A program made the translations under genes and the position numbers. Under the pieces are notes generated by a model. It did not search any database. It worked only from the letters and a program-made list of their open reading frames with translations, and was not told where the DNA came from. A stretch of DNA of 52,740 bases from Limisphaerales bacterium. Its GTDB lineage: Bacteria > Verrucomicrobiota > Verrucomicrobiia > Limisphaerales > SXTU01. Of the stretch, positions 1 through 8,304 are shown in pieces. The stretch covers positions 1-52,740 of the forward strand of contig WRPG01000035.1 of assembly GCA_009773355.1 (NCBI GenBank). Direction: 5' to 3'. The stretch's first letter is position 1. The number at the start of each line of letters is the position of its first letter.

Positions 1-1
1 G

Positions 2-2068
2 CTGGCCCTGCCGGGCGGAGCGTCCGCCACCGGGGGCCGGACGAACGTGATGGGCGCCCTGCCGGCCGGCGCGGCGACGGCGGGGGGGAATGCCGCTGGC
101 GAGGTGCTGCTGGATCCCTCCTTCACCAGCTTCAAGGAAATGCCGCTGGGCCAGGTGCTGGAGATTTACTCCGAGCTGACCGGCCGCACGGTGCTTCGCT
201 CCCCATCCGTCCAGCCAAACCTGCAAATCACCCTGGTCACCAAGACGCCGCTCACCGCCCGGGAAACCATCCAGGCGATCGACGGCATCCTGGCGCTGAA
301 CCAGATCGTCGTCATCCCCACCGGCGAGAAGTTTCTCACGGTCGTCCCCTCGGCGGGGGCGTTGCAGGAAGGCGCGGCCTTCAACACCAACGCCTCGCGC
401 GAGCTGCCCGAGGCCAGCCAATACATCACCAAGATCGTCGAGGTCACCAACGCCAAGCCCAGCGAGGTGGTGGCCGCCATCCAGCCCTTCGCCAAGGTGC
501 CCGGCGGCATCCTGCCGATTGATGCCACGGGCGTGCTGATCCTGCGCGACAACGCGATCAACATCAAACGCATGCTGGAGGTGCTGGAGAAGATTGATAA
601 AGTCGTGGCCTCGGACGAGGAGTTCAAGGTGATCCCGGTCAACTACGCGCTCGCGGCGGACGTGGCGCAGGTGCTGGGCAGCTTCACCGCGTCCGGGCCG
701 GCGGCGGGCGGCAGCACCACGAGCCGCACCGGCTCCTCCACCACGCGCCGGACCGGCACCACCTCGCCGTTTGGCAACACCACGGGACTGCCGGGCGTGG
801 GCGGCGCGACGACGCCCTTTGGCACGCAGCCGGGTGTGAACACCGGCATCCCTGGTGCGGCCCAGCCCGGCAGCGCCCAAGGAGCGTTCCAAAACCGACT
901 CAACCAGATCGTCAGCAACATCACCGGTGGCCGCGCCGGGGCCGCGCCGCTGCTGGGCGAGGCCAGAATCATTCCCTATGACCGGAGCAACGCCCTGCTG
1001 GTGCTGGCCAACAAGGCCGAAATGACGATGCTCACCAACCTGTTGGCGAAGATTGACGTGCCGCAGCAGCAGGTGCTCATCGAGGCGCTCATCTTCGAGA
1101 CCGACATCGGCCACTCACTGGACATCAACTTCGGTCTCGGTCAGAAGACCGGGACGGCGGGGAACGGCCTGTTTGGCAAGGGCGGCATCAACTCGATCAT
1201 CAGCTTCTCCACCAATGCCACGGACCTTGGCGTCGGGGCCAAGACCGGCGGCTTTGCCTACCTTGCCCAAATGGGCGCCAACTGGGCCGCCGCAATCCAG
1301 ATGCTGGAGGCTGATTCCAAGACCGAAGTGCTTTCCCGCCCGCGCATCCAGACCTCGCACGCCGAGGCGGCGACCATCTTCTCCGGCGGCACCACGCCCT
1401 ACGTCACCGGCAGCATCTCGGGCACGGGCTTCGGCACGCAGCAGCAGATCCAGCAGTTGCAGATCGGCATCAACATGCAGGTGCTGCCGCTCATCACCTC
1501 GGACGGCCTGGTGGTGCTCGACATCAACCAGACGATCGAAGGCGAAAACGGCACCGTGGCCATTGATGCCAACCTGAAGGTGCCCAAGACCGTGCGCCAT
1601 ACCGCGCAGGCCAAGGTCGCGGTGAAGGACGGCGAAACCATCATCCTCGGCGGCCTCATTCGCACCGCGAGAACCAAGAGTGTCTCCGGCGTGCCCGTGC
1701 TCAAGGACCTTCCCGGCATCGGCGCATTGTTCCGCTCCACCAGCGAGAATCCCACCCGCAAGGAACTCATGGTGTTGATCCGGCCCACGGTCTTGAAGAC
1801 GCCGGAACTGGCCTCCCTCGCCGCGCAGGCCGAGCGCCAGCGCTCCGCCACCATGCGCGGCGTCGAGCAGACCGTCCGCATCGAAGAGATCAAGCAGGGC
1901 AAGAAGCTCGAAGAGGAGGAGATCGAGGCGATGCGCAAGCTGCTGAAGAAATACCCGCGGGGTCCGCTCCCCCTGCCGGAGCCGCTTTTCCCGCCCGCGT
2001 CCACGCCCACCCCGGAGAAGAAGGAGTCCACCGACTTCCTGGACGTTCCGAAGACCAGCACGCCTTGA
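2..2068 (+). CDS. gspD: Type II secretion secretin GspD-like, 5' end outside window
   Basis: Outer-membrane secretin, the pore of a type II secretion or type IV pilus-like machine. The first in-window start is GTG at 47 (followed by ATG at 50), but the frame is open back to base 2 and reads like the end of a signal peptide, so the true start is probably upstream of the window. Counting from 47: an N0-like domain at about residues 28-110, an N1 repeat at about 125-185, a Gly/Ser/Thr/Pro-rich linker at about 225-300, another N-domain repeat (RIIPYDRSNALLVLANK) near 307, then the secretin domain at about 410-590 with the hallmark ETIILGGLIR and VPVLKDLPGIGALF. The C-terminal tail is charged, then Pro-rich. 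No other secretion gene is in the window, so the system type is inferred from domain order. Family assignment is firm; GspD versus PilQ is less certain. Confidence 0.88.
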   Translation: MALPGGASATGGRTNVMGALPAGAATAGGNAAGEVLLDPSFTSFKEMPLGQVLEIYSELTGRTVLRSPSVQPNLQITLVTKTPLTARETIQAIDGILALNQIVVIPTGEKFLTVVPSAGALQEGAAFNTNASRELPEASQYITKIVEVTNAKPSEVVAAIQPFAKVPGGILPIDATGVLILRDNAINIKRMLEVLEKIDKVVASDEEFKVIPVNYALAADVAQVLGSFTASGPAAGGSTTSRTGSSTTRRTGTTSPFGNTTGLPGVGGATTPFGTQPGVNTGIPGAAQPGSAQGAFQNRLNQIVSNITGGRAGAAPLLGEARIIPYDRSNALLVLANKAEMTMLTNLLAKIDVPQQQVLIEALIFETDIGHSLDINFGLGQKTGTAGNGLFGKGGINSIISFSTNATDLGVGAKTGGFAYLAQMGANWAAAIQMLEADSKTEVLSRPRIQTSHAEAATIFSGGTTPYVTGSISGTGFGTQQQIQQLQIGINMQVLPLITSDGLVVLDINQTIEGENGTVAIDANLKVPKTVRHTAQAKVAVKDGETIILGGLIRTARTKSVSGVPVLKDLPGIGALFRSTSENPTRKELMVLIRPTVLKTPELASLAAQAERQRSATMRGVEQTVRIEEIKQGKKLEEEEIEAMRKLLKKYPRGPLPLPEPLFPPASTPTPEKKESTDFLDVPKTSTP

Positions 2069-2086
2069 TGGCCCGGACGCCGGCGA

Positions 2087-3259
2087 CTACTTCAGCCCGA
2101 TGCTGCTGGAGCGTTTGGCGATCTTCCGGCTGGTGAGCACCTTCGTCACGGTGCCGGACTTGAGGTATTTCTGCTTCACCACATCGAGGATGGCGTCGCG
2201 GTGATCGTAGAGGCGCTTGAGTTTGCGCGGCTTCACGCGCGAGAGGACGTAGGCGGTGAGCAGCGGGAGCGCGATGGTCGAGTCGGTGTAGCAGACGACG
2301 GAGTCGGGGAGCTTGTCGGGGTCCACCTTGCCCCAGCTCACGGCCTCGGCGGGCGTCGCGCCGCTGAGGCCGCCGGTGTCGGGGCGGGCGTCGGTGACTT
2401 GGAGGAAGTAGTCGTGGCCCTTCTCCTGGATGCCGAGGACTTCCTGAATCTGCGGCTCGGTCTGGAGCATGAAGTTTTTCGGGCTGCCGCCGCCGAGGAT
2501 GAAGACGCTGCTGGTGTGGCCGGTGGACTTGGCGTGATAGACGATGGCGGCGGTCTGGTTCACGTCGCGGTTCACGTCGGGTAACAGCGCCGAGCCGCGC
2601 ATGGCCATGGCGGCGACGTTCATGCCGATGCTGGAGTCGCCGGGGCTGCTGGTGAAGATGGGGATGCCGCATTCGTAGGCCGTGGCGAGGACGGAGGAAT
2701 CCTTCAAGCCGAGCTTCTTGCCGCGCGCGGCGACGTATTTGCCGAGGAGGTAGTGGAATTCATCCGTGCCCATGGGCCGCTGGAACTCCGGCCCCTGGAT
2801 GACCTCGCGCACGAAGGCGTCGGTGTCGAGCAGCACGTTGTAATCGAAGAGCACGTCGTAGATGCGGATGACGCCATCGCGATGCAGCGCCACGTCGTCG
2901 AGGAATGGCGAGCCGCTGTGGAGCTGCATATCGAGGCCGAAGTGCAGGTCGTGGTAGAGATTCGCGCCGGTGGAGACGATCCAGTCCACGTAGCCGCCCT
3001 TCATCAGCGGGATGAGGCAGCTCTTGCCGAGGCCGGCGGGCGTGAGCGCCCCGGTGAGGCTCATGCCGATGAAGCCGTCCTTGGGCAGCATCTTCTTCAC
3101 GAGGAGCTGGCTCGCCTCGCGGAGCCGGCCGCCGTTGTAGGCGAGCATGACCTCGTCAATCAGGTCGGCGGCAGAGATGTCTTTGCCCACGCCGAGCGGG
3201 TTGAGGCGCGGATAGGCGGCGAACTTCTTGGAGACTTTGTGGCCGGTGTTCTTGCTCAT
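2087..3259 (-). CDS. Deoxyhypusine synthase-like protein
   Basis: 390-residue member of the deoxyhypusine synthase family, an NAD-dependent spermidine-using transferase fold. The segment EAVSWGKV carries the lysine (K311) matching the catalytic lysine that forms the enzyme-imine intermediate in eukaryotic enzymes; GGGSPKNF near 257 and [11 protein letters not shown] near 204 fit the NAD-binding region. Bacteria lack eIF5A, so bacterial relatives are thought to make homospermidine or related polyamines or to modify other targets; which applies here cannot be told. The ATG at 3259 is the natural start, and the stop lies 18 bp from the stop of the convergent secretin gene. No polyamine gene is adjacent. 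Confidence 0.85.
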   Translation of the reverse strand: MSKNTGHKVSKKFAAYPRLNPLGVGKDISAADLIDEVMLAYNGGRLREASQLLVKKMLPKDGFIGMSLTGALTPAGLGKSCLIPLMKGGYVDWIVSTGANLYHDLHFGLDMQLHSGSPFLDDVALHRDGVIRIYDVLFDYNVLLDTDAFVREVIQGPEFQRPMGTDEFHYLLGKYVAARGKKLGLKDSSVLATAYECGIPIFTSSPGDSSIGMNVAAMAMRGSALLPDVNRDVNQTAAIVYHAKSTGHTSSVFILGGGSPKNFMLQTEPQIQEVLGIQEKGHDYFLQVTDARPDTGGLSGATPAEAVSWGKVDPDKLPDSVVCYTDSTIALPLLTAYVLSRVKPRKLKRLYDHRDAILDVVKQKYLKSGTVTKVLTSRKIAKRSSSIGLK

Positions 3260-3334
3260 AAGCGCGGCGAGTGTTGCGGAAGAGAAGGCAAAGGCAAGTG
3301 GAGTTTGTGACGGATCGTCCAGCCGCGCCGTTGC

Positions 3335-4384
3335 TCAACCTGGTGCGATTGAACTGGGCGGCACGCCGAGTGAGAGCGTGAGCTGTTCCGCGTTCACCAG
3401 CGCTTCCGCGTCAAAACCAAGGTCGCGCAAGGTGGCGGCGAAGTCGGCGGCGAAACCGTGGGTGGTGAAGACCCGGGGCGGGCGCACCTGGCGGACGAAC
3501 TCGATCAGCTCGTTGAAGTCCGCGTGGTCGCTCAAGGGAAACGCCGCGTCCACGCCGGAGCGATACTTGCAACTGCTCTCCATCGCCCAGCCGGTCGCGA
3601 CGGCGAGCCGGCTGGGGCCGAGCGCGGCAAGCTGCGGTGACTGTGCGAAGTTGGGCGGGCAGATGAGGACGCGGTCGGTGGGGCTGCCGGGTGTCAACGC
3701 CTCGTATTCTCCGAGGCGCACGCCGCACTGCTCGTAGATTCGGGCGAGCGGGAGCACGGCTTCATGCGCGGCGACGCGCAGGCCGCTCTCGGCGAGCACG
3801 CAGAGAAGCTCCTGCGCCTTGCCGAGCGTCCAGCCGAGGAGCACGGGCGCTTCCCCAGCGGCGAGCGCGGTGCAGCAGAAAGCGAGCAGTTCGGCGATGA
3901 CTTGTTCCGTCGGCGGGAAGACGTATTCGGGCCGGCCAAAGGTGGTTTCCATCACGAGCCAGTCGCAGCCGCGTGCGAGTTGGAAGTCGCACGGCTCGCA
4001 GGCGTCGCTGGCTCGCAGCCGGAAGTCGCCGGTGTAGAGCAGCGAGCCGCCGCTCCACTCGACGAGCACCATCGCGCTGCCGAGGATGTGGCCGGCGGGC
4101 AGGAGCGTGAGCGCGAAGTCGCCGCGCGGGCCGCTGAACTCCGTGCGCTCGCCGAAGCGCAGCACGCGCTCCTCGCGCTGGCCGCCGAGGCGTTGCCGCA
4201 GCAGCCGCGCGGTCGGCTCGGTGAGGATGACGCGTTTGTGGCGCGCGATGTGGTCGGAGTGCGCGTGGGTGACGACGGCCCATTCGTCCGCGCCGCGTGA
4301 GTCGTGTGTATCCAGCCACAGCGCGAGTTCGGGGAGATGCACCGCGCCTCGCTCGAAGCGGAACGGGCGCTGGCGTGAAGTCAT
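3335..4384 (-). CDS. Metallo-beta-lactamase/beta-CASP-like nuclease-type hydrolase
   Basis: 349-residue metallo-beta-lactamase-fold hydrolase. The zinc-binding THAHSDH motif is at residues 39-45, followed by a GHILGSAMV strand and YTGDF (typical of RNA/DNA-processing MBL enzymes), and C-terminal PLSDHADF and FTTHGF motifs resembling beta-CASP motifs B and C. Bacterial relatives are often annotated as ligase-associated exonuclease or mRNA 3'-end-processing factor homologue. No DNA ligase or helicase partner is adjacent, so the substrate is unknown. It lies 75 bp upstream (on the minus strand) of the deoxyhypusine synthase-like gene and could share its transcript. Confidence 0.8.
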   Translation of the reverse strand: MTSRQRPFRFERGAVHLPELALWLDTHDSRGADEWAVVTHAHSDHIARHKRVILTEPTARLLRQRLGGQREERVLRFGERTEFSGPRGDFALTLLPAGHILGSAMVLVEWSGGSLLYTGDFRLRASDACEPCDFQLARGCDWLVMETTFGRPEYVFPPTEQVIAELLAFCCTALAAGEAPVLLGWTLGKAQELLCVLAESGLRVAAHEAVLPLARIYEQCGVRLGEYEALTPGSPTDRVLICPPNFAQSPQLAALGPSRLAVATGWAMESSCKYRSGVDAAFPLSDHADFNELIEFVRQVRPPRVFTTHGFAADFAATLRDLGFDAEALVNAEQLTLSLGVPPSSIAPG

Positions 4385-4444
4385 CGGCGGTGATGCTCGC
4401 TGGCAGAGGGCGAAGGTTCAATGCCGGTCGCGGGAGACGTTTGG

Positions 4445-4534
4445 GTGAAACCGTAGCTCGACATTCCAATGTCGAGTTCAGTGTCTGCCGCAGCCTGATC
4501 GCACTCGACATTGGAATGTCGAGCTACGGTTCAC
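4445..4534. repeat. REP-like double palindrome after the lysR stop
   Basis: Two copies of a near-perfect 20-bp palindrome (core CTCGACATT/AATGTCGAG) face each other across a 25-bp spacer. With flanks, the arms 4445-4477 and 4503-4534 are inverted repeats of about 32 bp that differ by one base. The right arm overlaps the stop codon of the LysR gene. This is the architecture of REP/BIME elements mobilised by RAYT transposases, but no transposase is present here. Confidence 0.85.
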
Positions 4535-5466
4535 GCCGCCTGCGCCTCGGCCTTGCTGCCGCCGACGAGCTGCGCGCCTTCGCGGCGGCAGAGCGAGACG
4601 AATTGTTCCTCGCCCAGGTTGAGCCGGCGTCCACGCCGGTGCAGCACGCCCCAGTTACGGATGAGCTTGCGGCGGCCCAACGGCAACGCGACGAGCGTGC
4701 CGGCGGCGATTTCGTCGCGTGCGACCCACGGGGCGAGGATGGCCACGCCCAGTCCGCGCCCGACCATTTCCCGGATGGCGCTCATGCTGCCGACTTCCAT
4801 CATGGTGAGCAGGGTCATGTCCTCGTGGCGGAAATAGCCTTCCACCAAGCGCGAGGTGAAGCTCGACCGGCTGTAGAGGATGTAGGGTTGCGTGGGAATC
4901 TCCTCGCGCACGACTTGACGCGCGACCGCCCACGGGTGCTGCGCGCTGACGAGGAATTGCAGTTCATCGCTGAACAGCGGCACGAACTCCACGCCGGCCT
5001 CCGGGCCCGGCTCCAGACTCAGCACGAGGTCGGCGTGGCCGTTGTGCAGGAGGTCCACCGCCTCGCTCATGTCGGCGGAGGAGACGGTGACCTGGCATTG
5101 CGGGAACTGTTCCTTGTGCTGGGCGAGCACGTTGGGCAGCAGCGCCTCGCACACGGCCTCGCTCGTGGCGAGCCGCAGATGCGAGCGGCCCCATTTGCCG
5201 AGCCGCTCGAGCGACGCGCGCGCGAGGGACATTTCGCCGAGAATTCTTTTGGCGTAGTGGAGCAACTGCTCGCCCGCCGGCGTCAGGGCCACGGATTTGC
5301 CCACCCTGTCAAAAAGGCGACAGCCAACGTCCTCCTCCAGCGCCTTGATGGCGTGGCTGATGGCGGACTGGGTAAGGAACAAGTCCTTGCCCGTGCGCGT
5401 GAAACTGCCCGTGTTCGCGAGGGTGACGAAGGCGCGAAGCTGCCGGCTGTCGAGGGGTTCGCTCAT
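4531..5466 (-). CDS. LysR-family transcriptional regulator
   Basis: 311-residue LysR-type regulator with an N-terminal winged helix-turn-helix (RAFVTLANTGSFTRTGKDLF then SAISHAIKALE, about residues 8-50) and a C-terminal periplasmic-binding-like effector domain. It is transcribed divergently from the nitrate ABC operon, the usual place for a LysR activator of the adjacent pathway (compare NtcB, Nac, Cbl). The start is taken at ATG 5466 rather than ATG 5508: the longer version would add 14 unrelated residues and run over the -12 element of a candidate sigma-54 promoter at 5504-5519. The ligand is unknown; nitrite or another nitrogen metabolite is inferred from context only. Confidence 0.87.
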   Translation of the reverse strand: MSEPLDSRQLRAFVTLANTGSFTRTGKDLFLTQSAISHAIKALEEDVGCRLFDRVGKSVALTPAGEQLLHYAKRILGEMSLARASLERLGKWGRSHLRLATSEAVCEALLPNVLAQHKEQFPQCQVTVSSADMSEAVDLLHNGHADLVLSLEPGPEAGVEFVPLFSDELQFLVSAQHPWAVARQVVREEIPTQPYILYSRSSFTSRLVEGYFRHEDMTLLTMMEVGSMSAIREMVGRGLGVAILAPWVARDEIAAGTLVALPLGRRKLIRNWGVLHRRGRRLNLGEEQFVSLCRREGAQLVGGSKAEAQAA

Positions 5467-5503
5467 GTAAGAATCTGGTTCATCCGTTGCCGCAATATCT
5501 CTC

Positions 5504-5519
5504 AGCAACCCTCGGGCCA
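5504..5519 (-). promoter_or_regulatory. Candidate sigma-54 promoter of the lysR gene
   Basis: On the minus strand the sequence reads TGGCCCGAGGGTTGCT: GG and GC separated by exactly 10 bases, differing from the TGGCAC-N5-TTGCW consensus only by C for A. Predicted transcription start about 12 bases downstream, near 5492, giving a leader of about 25 bases before ATG 5466. Confidence 0.55.
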
Positions 5520-5533
5520 GCGCCCGCGCCGGT

Positions 5534-5549
5534 TGGCATCGTGCCCGCT
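5534..5549 (+). promoter_or_regulatory. Candidate sigma-54 promoter of the nitrate ABC operon
   Basis: TGGCATCGTGCCCGCT has the -24 GG and -12 GC with the required 10-base spacing; it matches the -24 block well and the -12 block weakly (CCGC instead of TTGC). It lies 49 bp before the nrtA-like start and is back to back with the lysR site. A perfect 8-bp hairpin (GTCGAGTG / CACTCGAC, 5560-5581, loop GAAACA) would sit at the very 5' end of the transcript. Confidence 0.5.
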
Positions 5550-5597
5550 AAGGCGTGCCGTCGAGTGGAAACACACTCGACTGACAACCTGCTGAAC

Positions 5598-6887
5598 ATG
5601 ATGAACAAACCAACCCAACCAGTCCTGACCAACTCCTCCTCCCGTCGCCGCTTCCTCACGCGCGTCGGCCAGACCCTCGGCGCGGGCGCGCTGATGGGCG
5701 GCCTGCCGCGCGGCTGGGTCGGCAGTGTCTATGCCAGTGACGCGCCGGAAACTTCAAAGCTCCGCTGCGGCATCATCGCGCTGACGGACTGCTCGCCGTT
5801 CGTCATCGGCGCGGAGAAGGGCTTCTTCAAGAAATACGGCCTCGATGTGACCGTCGCCAAGGGCGCGAACTGGGCCGCCATTCGCGACTCGCTCTCTTCC
5901 GGCGACAACCAGTTCACGCACATGCTCATCGGCATGCCCATCGCCAGCACGATGGGCCTGCTCGGCTCACCGAAGAAGCCGATGATTGTTCCGTGGCTGG
6001 TCAACCGCAACGGCCAGGGCATCTCCCTCAAAAACGAGTGGAAGGGCAAGGTCGGTGCCGATCCGAAAGCCATCAAGCCGTATGTCGAGGCCGCCAAGAA
6101 GAAGGGCGAGCCGCTCGTCTTCGCCATGACCTTCCCGCCCGGCACGCACGCCATGTGGATGCGCTACTACCTCGGCGCGGGCGGCATCAACCCGGACAAG
6201 GACATCTCGCTCATCACCATTCCGCCGCCGCAGATGGTGTCGAACATGAAAATTGGCAAAATGGACGGCTTCTGTGTCGGTGAGCCGTGGAATGCGCGCA
6301 CCGTCGCGGACAAGGTGGGCTTCTCCACCGTCACCACGCAGGACATGTGGAAGGACCACCCGGAGAAGGTCGCCGGCTTCAGTCTCGAGTTCGCCGAGAA
6401 GAACCCGAAGACCGTCAAGGCCGTGCTCAAGGGCCTGCACGAGGCCAGCGTGTGGCTCGACGACATGAAGAACCGCCCCGAACAGTGCGAGATTGTCAGC
6501 CGGCCCACCTACATCAACTGCGAGAAGGACATCATCCTGGGCCGCCTGCAAGGCAAGGTGGACTACGGCGACGGCCGCACCAAGCAGGACGAGTTCTACA
6601 TGCACTTCAGCAAGCGCAATTGCAACTACCCGCAGCCCAAGTATTGCAAGTGGTGGCTCACGCAGTTCCGCCGCTGGGGCATGGTCACGGGCGCGCCCGA
6701 CTACGAGGGCGTCACCAAGCAGGTCATGCGCCCGGACATCTACACCGAGGCCATGAAGGAAATCGGCATCACCGACCGCGGCGAGGACAACAGCGCCGAG
6801 ACACTGTTCGACGGCTTCAAGTTCGACCCGAAGGGCGACCTCGAGGCGTATGCCAAGGGCTTCCCGGTGAACACCTTGAAAGGCTGA
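5598..6887 (+). CDS. nrtA: Nitrate/nitrite ABC transporter substrate-binding protein (NrtA-like)
   Basis: 429-residue NrtA/CmpA-family periplasmic binding protein. A twin-arginine signal (SSRRRFLTRVG, about residues 14-24) precedes a hydrophobic Gly/Ala stretch, so folded export by Tat is predicted. The mature part begins with SKLRCGIIALTDCSPFVIGAEKG, the family's typical first strand and helix, and keeps FPPGTHAMWMRYYLGAGGINP and MDGFCVGEPWN, which line the anion pocket in NrtA relatives. The start is placed at ATG 5598 (ATG 5601 also possible); the frame upstream to 5487 lacks sense and covers the promoter. First gene of a seven-gene operon running to 10885. Nitrate is the likely ligand; bicarbonate or cyanate binders have the same fold. 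Confidence 0.85.
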   Translation: MMNKPTQPVLTNSSSRRRFLTRVGQTLGAGALMGGLPRGWVGSVYASDAPETSKLRCGIIALTDCSPFVIGAEKGFFKKYGLDVTVAKGANWAAIRDSLSSGDNQFTHMLIGMPIASTMGLLGSPKKPMIVPWLVNRNGQGISLKNEWKGKVGADPKAIKPYVEAAKKKGEPLVFAMTFPPGTHAMWMRYYLGAGGINPDKDISLITIPPPQMVSNMKIGKMDGFCVGEPWNARTVADKVGFSTVTTQDMWKDHPEKVAGFSLEFAEKNPKTVKAVLKGLHEASVWLDDMKNRPEQCEIVSRPTYINCEKDIILGRLQGKVDYGDGRTKQDEFYMHFSKRNCNYPQPKYCKWWLTQFRRWGMVTGAPDYEGVTKQVMRPDIYTEAMKEIGITDRGEDNSAETLFDGFKFDPKGDLEAYAKGFPVNTLKG

Positions 6888-6955
6888 TTCAATTCCGCCG
6901 CGGGTTGCGCGCCCTGCGCAACCCGCGGTGCCAACCTTCAAAATGATTCTTCGCC

Positions 6956-7222
6956 ATGCGCCAATCGCTCTGGGTGCAAGCTTTCCGGCAAGCTTCCGTC
7001 TGGCGGCGCGCCGCCGTGGTCGGGCTGCCCATCGGCGTCCTGCAGGCCGTCATCAACCAGGGCGACGTGTGGCTGCGCCACGAGCAGACCGCTGGCACGG
7101 TCGTCAAGACCCTCATCTCGCCGCTGGTGACCTTCTCCGTGGCGCTCATCTCCGCCGCCGGTGTGTGGGTGGAAGAGCAGCGGCGGCAACAGGCGGATGG
7201 GCCGCCGACCCCGAGGCCATGA
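6956..7222 (+). CDS. nrtS: Small nitrate/nitrite transporter NrtS, first copy
   Basis: 88-residue hydrophobic protein with two predicted membrane helices (about residues 19-35 and 47-70) separated by a short loop containing INQGDVW. The pattern (FRQASVWRRA...VGLPIGVLQAVINQGD...SPLVTFSVALISA) is that of NrtS, a class of nitrate/nitrite transporter made of very small membrane proteins that can work as a pair. The stop codon overlaps the start of the second copy in ATGA, so the two are probably translationally coupled. It sits inside the ABC operon, between binding protein and permease. Confidence 0.8.
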   Translation: MRQSLWVQAFRQASVWRRAAVVGLPIGVLQAVINQGDVWLRHEQTAGTVVKTLISPLVTFSVALISAAGVWVEEQRRQQADGPPTPRP

Positions 7223-7479
7223 GCGCGACCGTCTCCCGTCGTGCGCTGTGGGCGCAGGCCTTCCGCCAGCGTTCGGTCTGGCTGCGCGCGGTCCGGCTGG
7301 GCCTGTCCGTTGGCTTCCTCCAGGCGGTCGCCAACCAGGGCGACCATTGGATGACCGGCGCGGTGGACGGGACGGTGCTCCTCAAGAGCATCGTCTCGCC
7401 GTTGATTGGCTTCGCGCTCGTGCTGGTCTCCGCCGCCGAGACCTGGGTGCAACGCACCGAAGAGCAGCTTCACTCCTGA
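7219..7479 (+). CDS. nrtS: Small nitrate/nitrite transporter NrtS, second copy
   Basis: 86-residue paralogue of the preceding gene, aligning over its whole length (ALWAQAFRQRSVWLRAVRLG, LQAVANQGDHW, IVSPLIGFALVLVSAAE). Two membrane helices are predicted. The start ATG at 7219 overlaps the preceding stop. Pairing of two different NrtS subunits is known for the family, so a heteromeric transporter is the simplest reading; an accessory role to the ABC permease cannot be excluded. Confidence 0.8.
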   Translation: MSATVSRRALWAQAFRQRSVWLRAVRLGLSVGFLQAVANQGDHWMTGAVDGTVLLKSIVSPLIGFALVLVSAAETWVQRTEEQLHS

Positions 7480-7516
7480 CCTCATTTCAATTCGCAAGAC
7501 TCGCAGAACATTGACC

Positions 7517-8302
7517 ATGAAATCATTCAAACTCGACTGGCTCATCCTGCCCCTCATCGGCATCGCCTTGGTGGTGCTCGCGTGGCAGGTCTCCAGCAAG
7601 ACGTGGGCGAAGGAACTGCCCACGCCCAAGAAGACGTGGGACGCCAGCAAGGACTACGTGATGAAGCCCTTTGAGAAGCGCGGCGAGATGGACCAGGGCA
7701 TCCTGCGCTTCACCTGGTATTCCCTCATCCTCGTCGCCAAGGGCTACGCGCTCGCGCTGCTGGTCGGCACGCCGGTCGGCTTCTTCCTCGGGCTGTCGAA
7801 GGCGTTCACCAAGACCTTCGACCCCATCATCCAGGTCTTGCGCCCCGTCTCGCCGCTGGCGTGGCTCCCGCTTGGGTTGGTGTTGTTCCTCGGCGCGGGC
7901 AAGCAGGCGAGCGAGCTGGGCGCGCTCTTCACCATTGCCATCTGTTCCATGTGGCCCACCGTGCTGAACACCGCTGTCGGCGTGCGCGCCGTGCCGCAAG
8001 ACTATCTGAACGTCGCCAAGGTGCTCAAGCTCTCGCGTTGGAAGACGCTCACCAAGGTGCTCATCCCCGCGACGCTGCCTTACATGTTCACCGGCTTCCG
8101 CCTCAGCCTCGGCATCGCGTGGCTGGTCATCGTCGCCGCTGAGATGCTCACGGGCCGGCCCGGTGTGGGCGGCTTCCTCTGGCAGGAATACAACGCGCTG
8201 GTCTACGAGCACATCATCCTGTGCATCATCACCATTGGCGTCGTGGGCTTCGTCCTCGACCGCCTGATGAGCCTCGTGGAGTCGCGCTTCAAGACCGCCT
8301 GA
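7517..8302 (+). CDS. nrtB: Nitrate ABC transporter permease (NrtB-like)
   Basis: 261-residue inner-membrane permease of the NrtB/SsuC type (binding-protein-dependent transport family). One helix at residues 8-25 is followed by a roughly 40-residue periplasmic loop and then five more predicted helices. The EAA-type cytoplasmic loop that docks the ATPase reads YLNVAKVLKLSRWKTLTKVL with IPATLP (about residues 162-187). The start ATG 7517 was chosen because the signal-anchor helix begins right after it. The next gene starts 2 bp after its stop. Confidence 0.88.
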   Translation: MKSFKLDWLILPLIGIALVVLAWQVSSKTWAKELPTPKKTWDASKDYVMKPFEKRGEMDQGILRFTWYSLILVAKGYALALLVGTPVGFFLGLSKAFTKTFDPIIQVLRPVSPLAWLPLGLVLFLGAGKQASELGALFTIAICSMWPTVLNTAVGVRAVPQDYLNVAKVLKLSRWKTLTKVLIPATLPYMFTGFRLSLGIAWLVIVAAEMLTGRPGVGGFLWQEYNALVYEHIILCIITIGVVGFVLDRLMSLVESRFKTA

Positions 8303-8304
8303 AC

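Noticed and set aside
4531-5508. LysR gene starting at ATG 5508
   Set aside because: The extra 14 residues have no family match and the start would overlap the predicted -12 element of its own promoter.
5560-5581. Hairpin before nrtA as a terminator or ANTAR site
   Set aside because: It is a perfect 8-bp stem but has no T-run, and its GAAACA loop does not fit the ANTAR consensus; it is reported only as a 5'-end hairpin.
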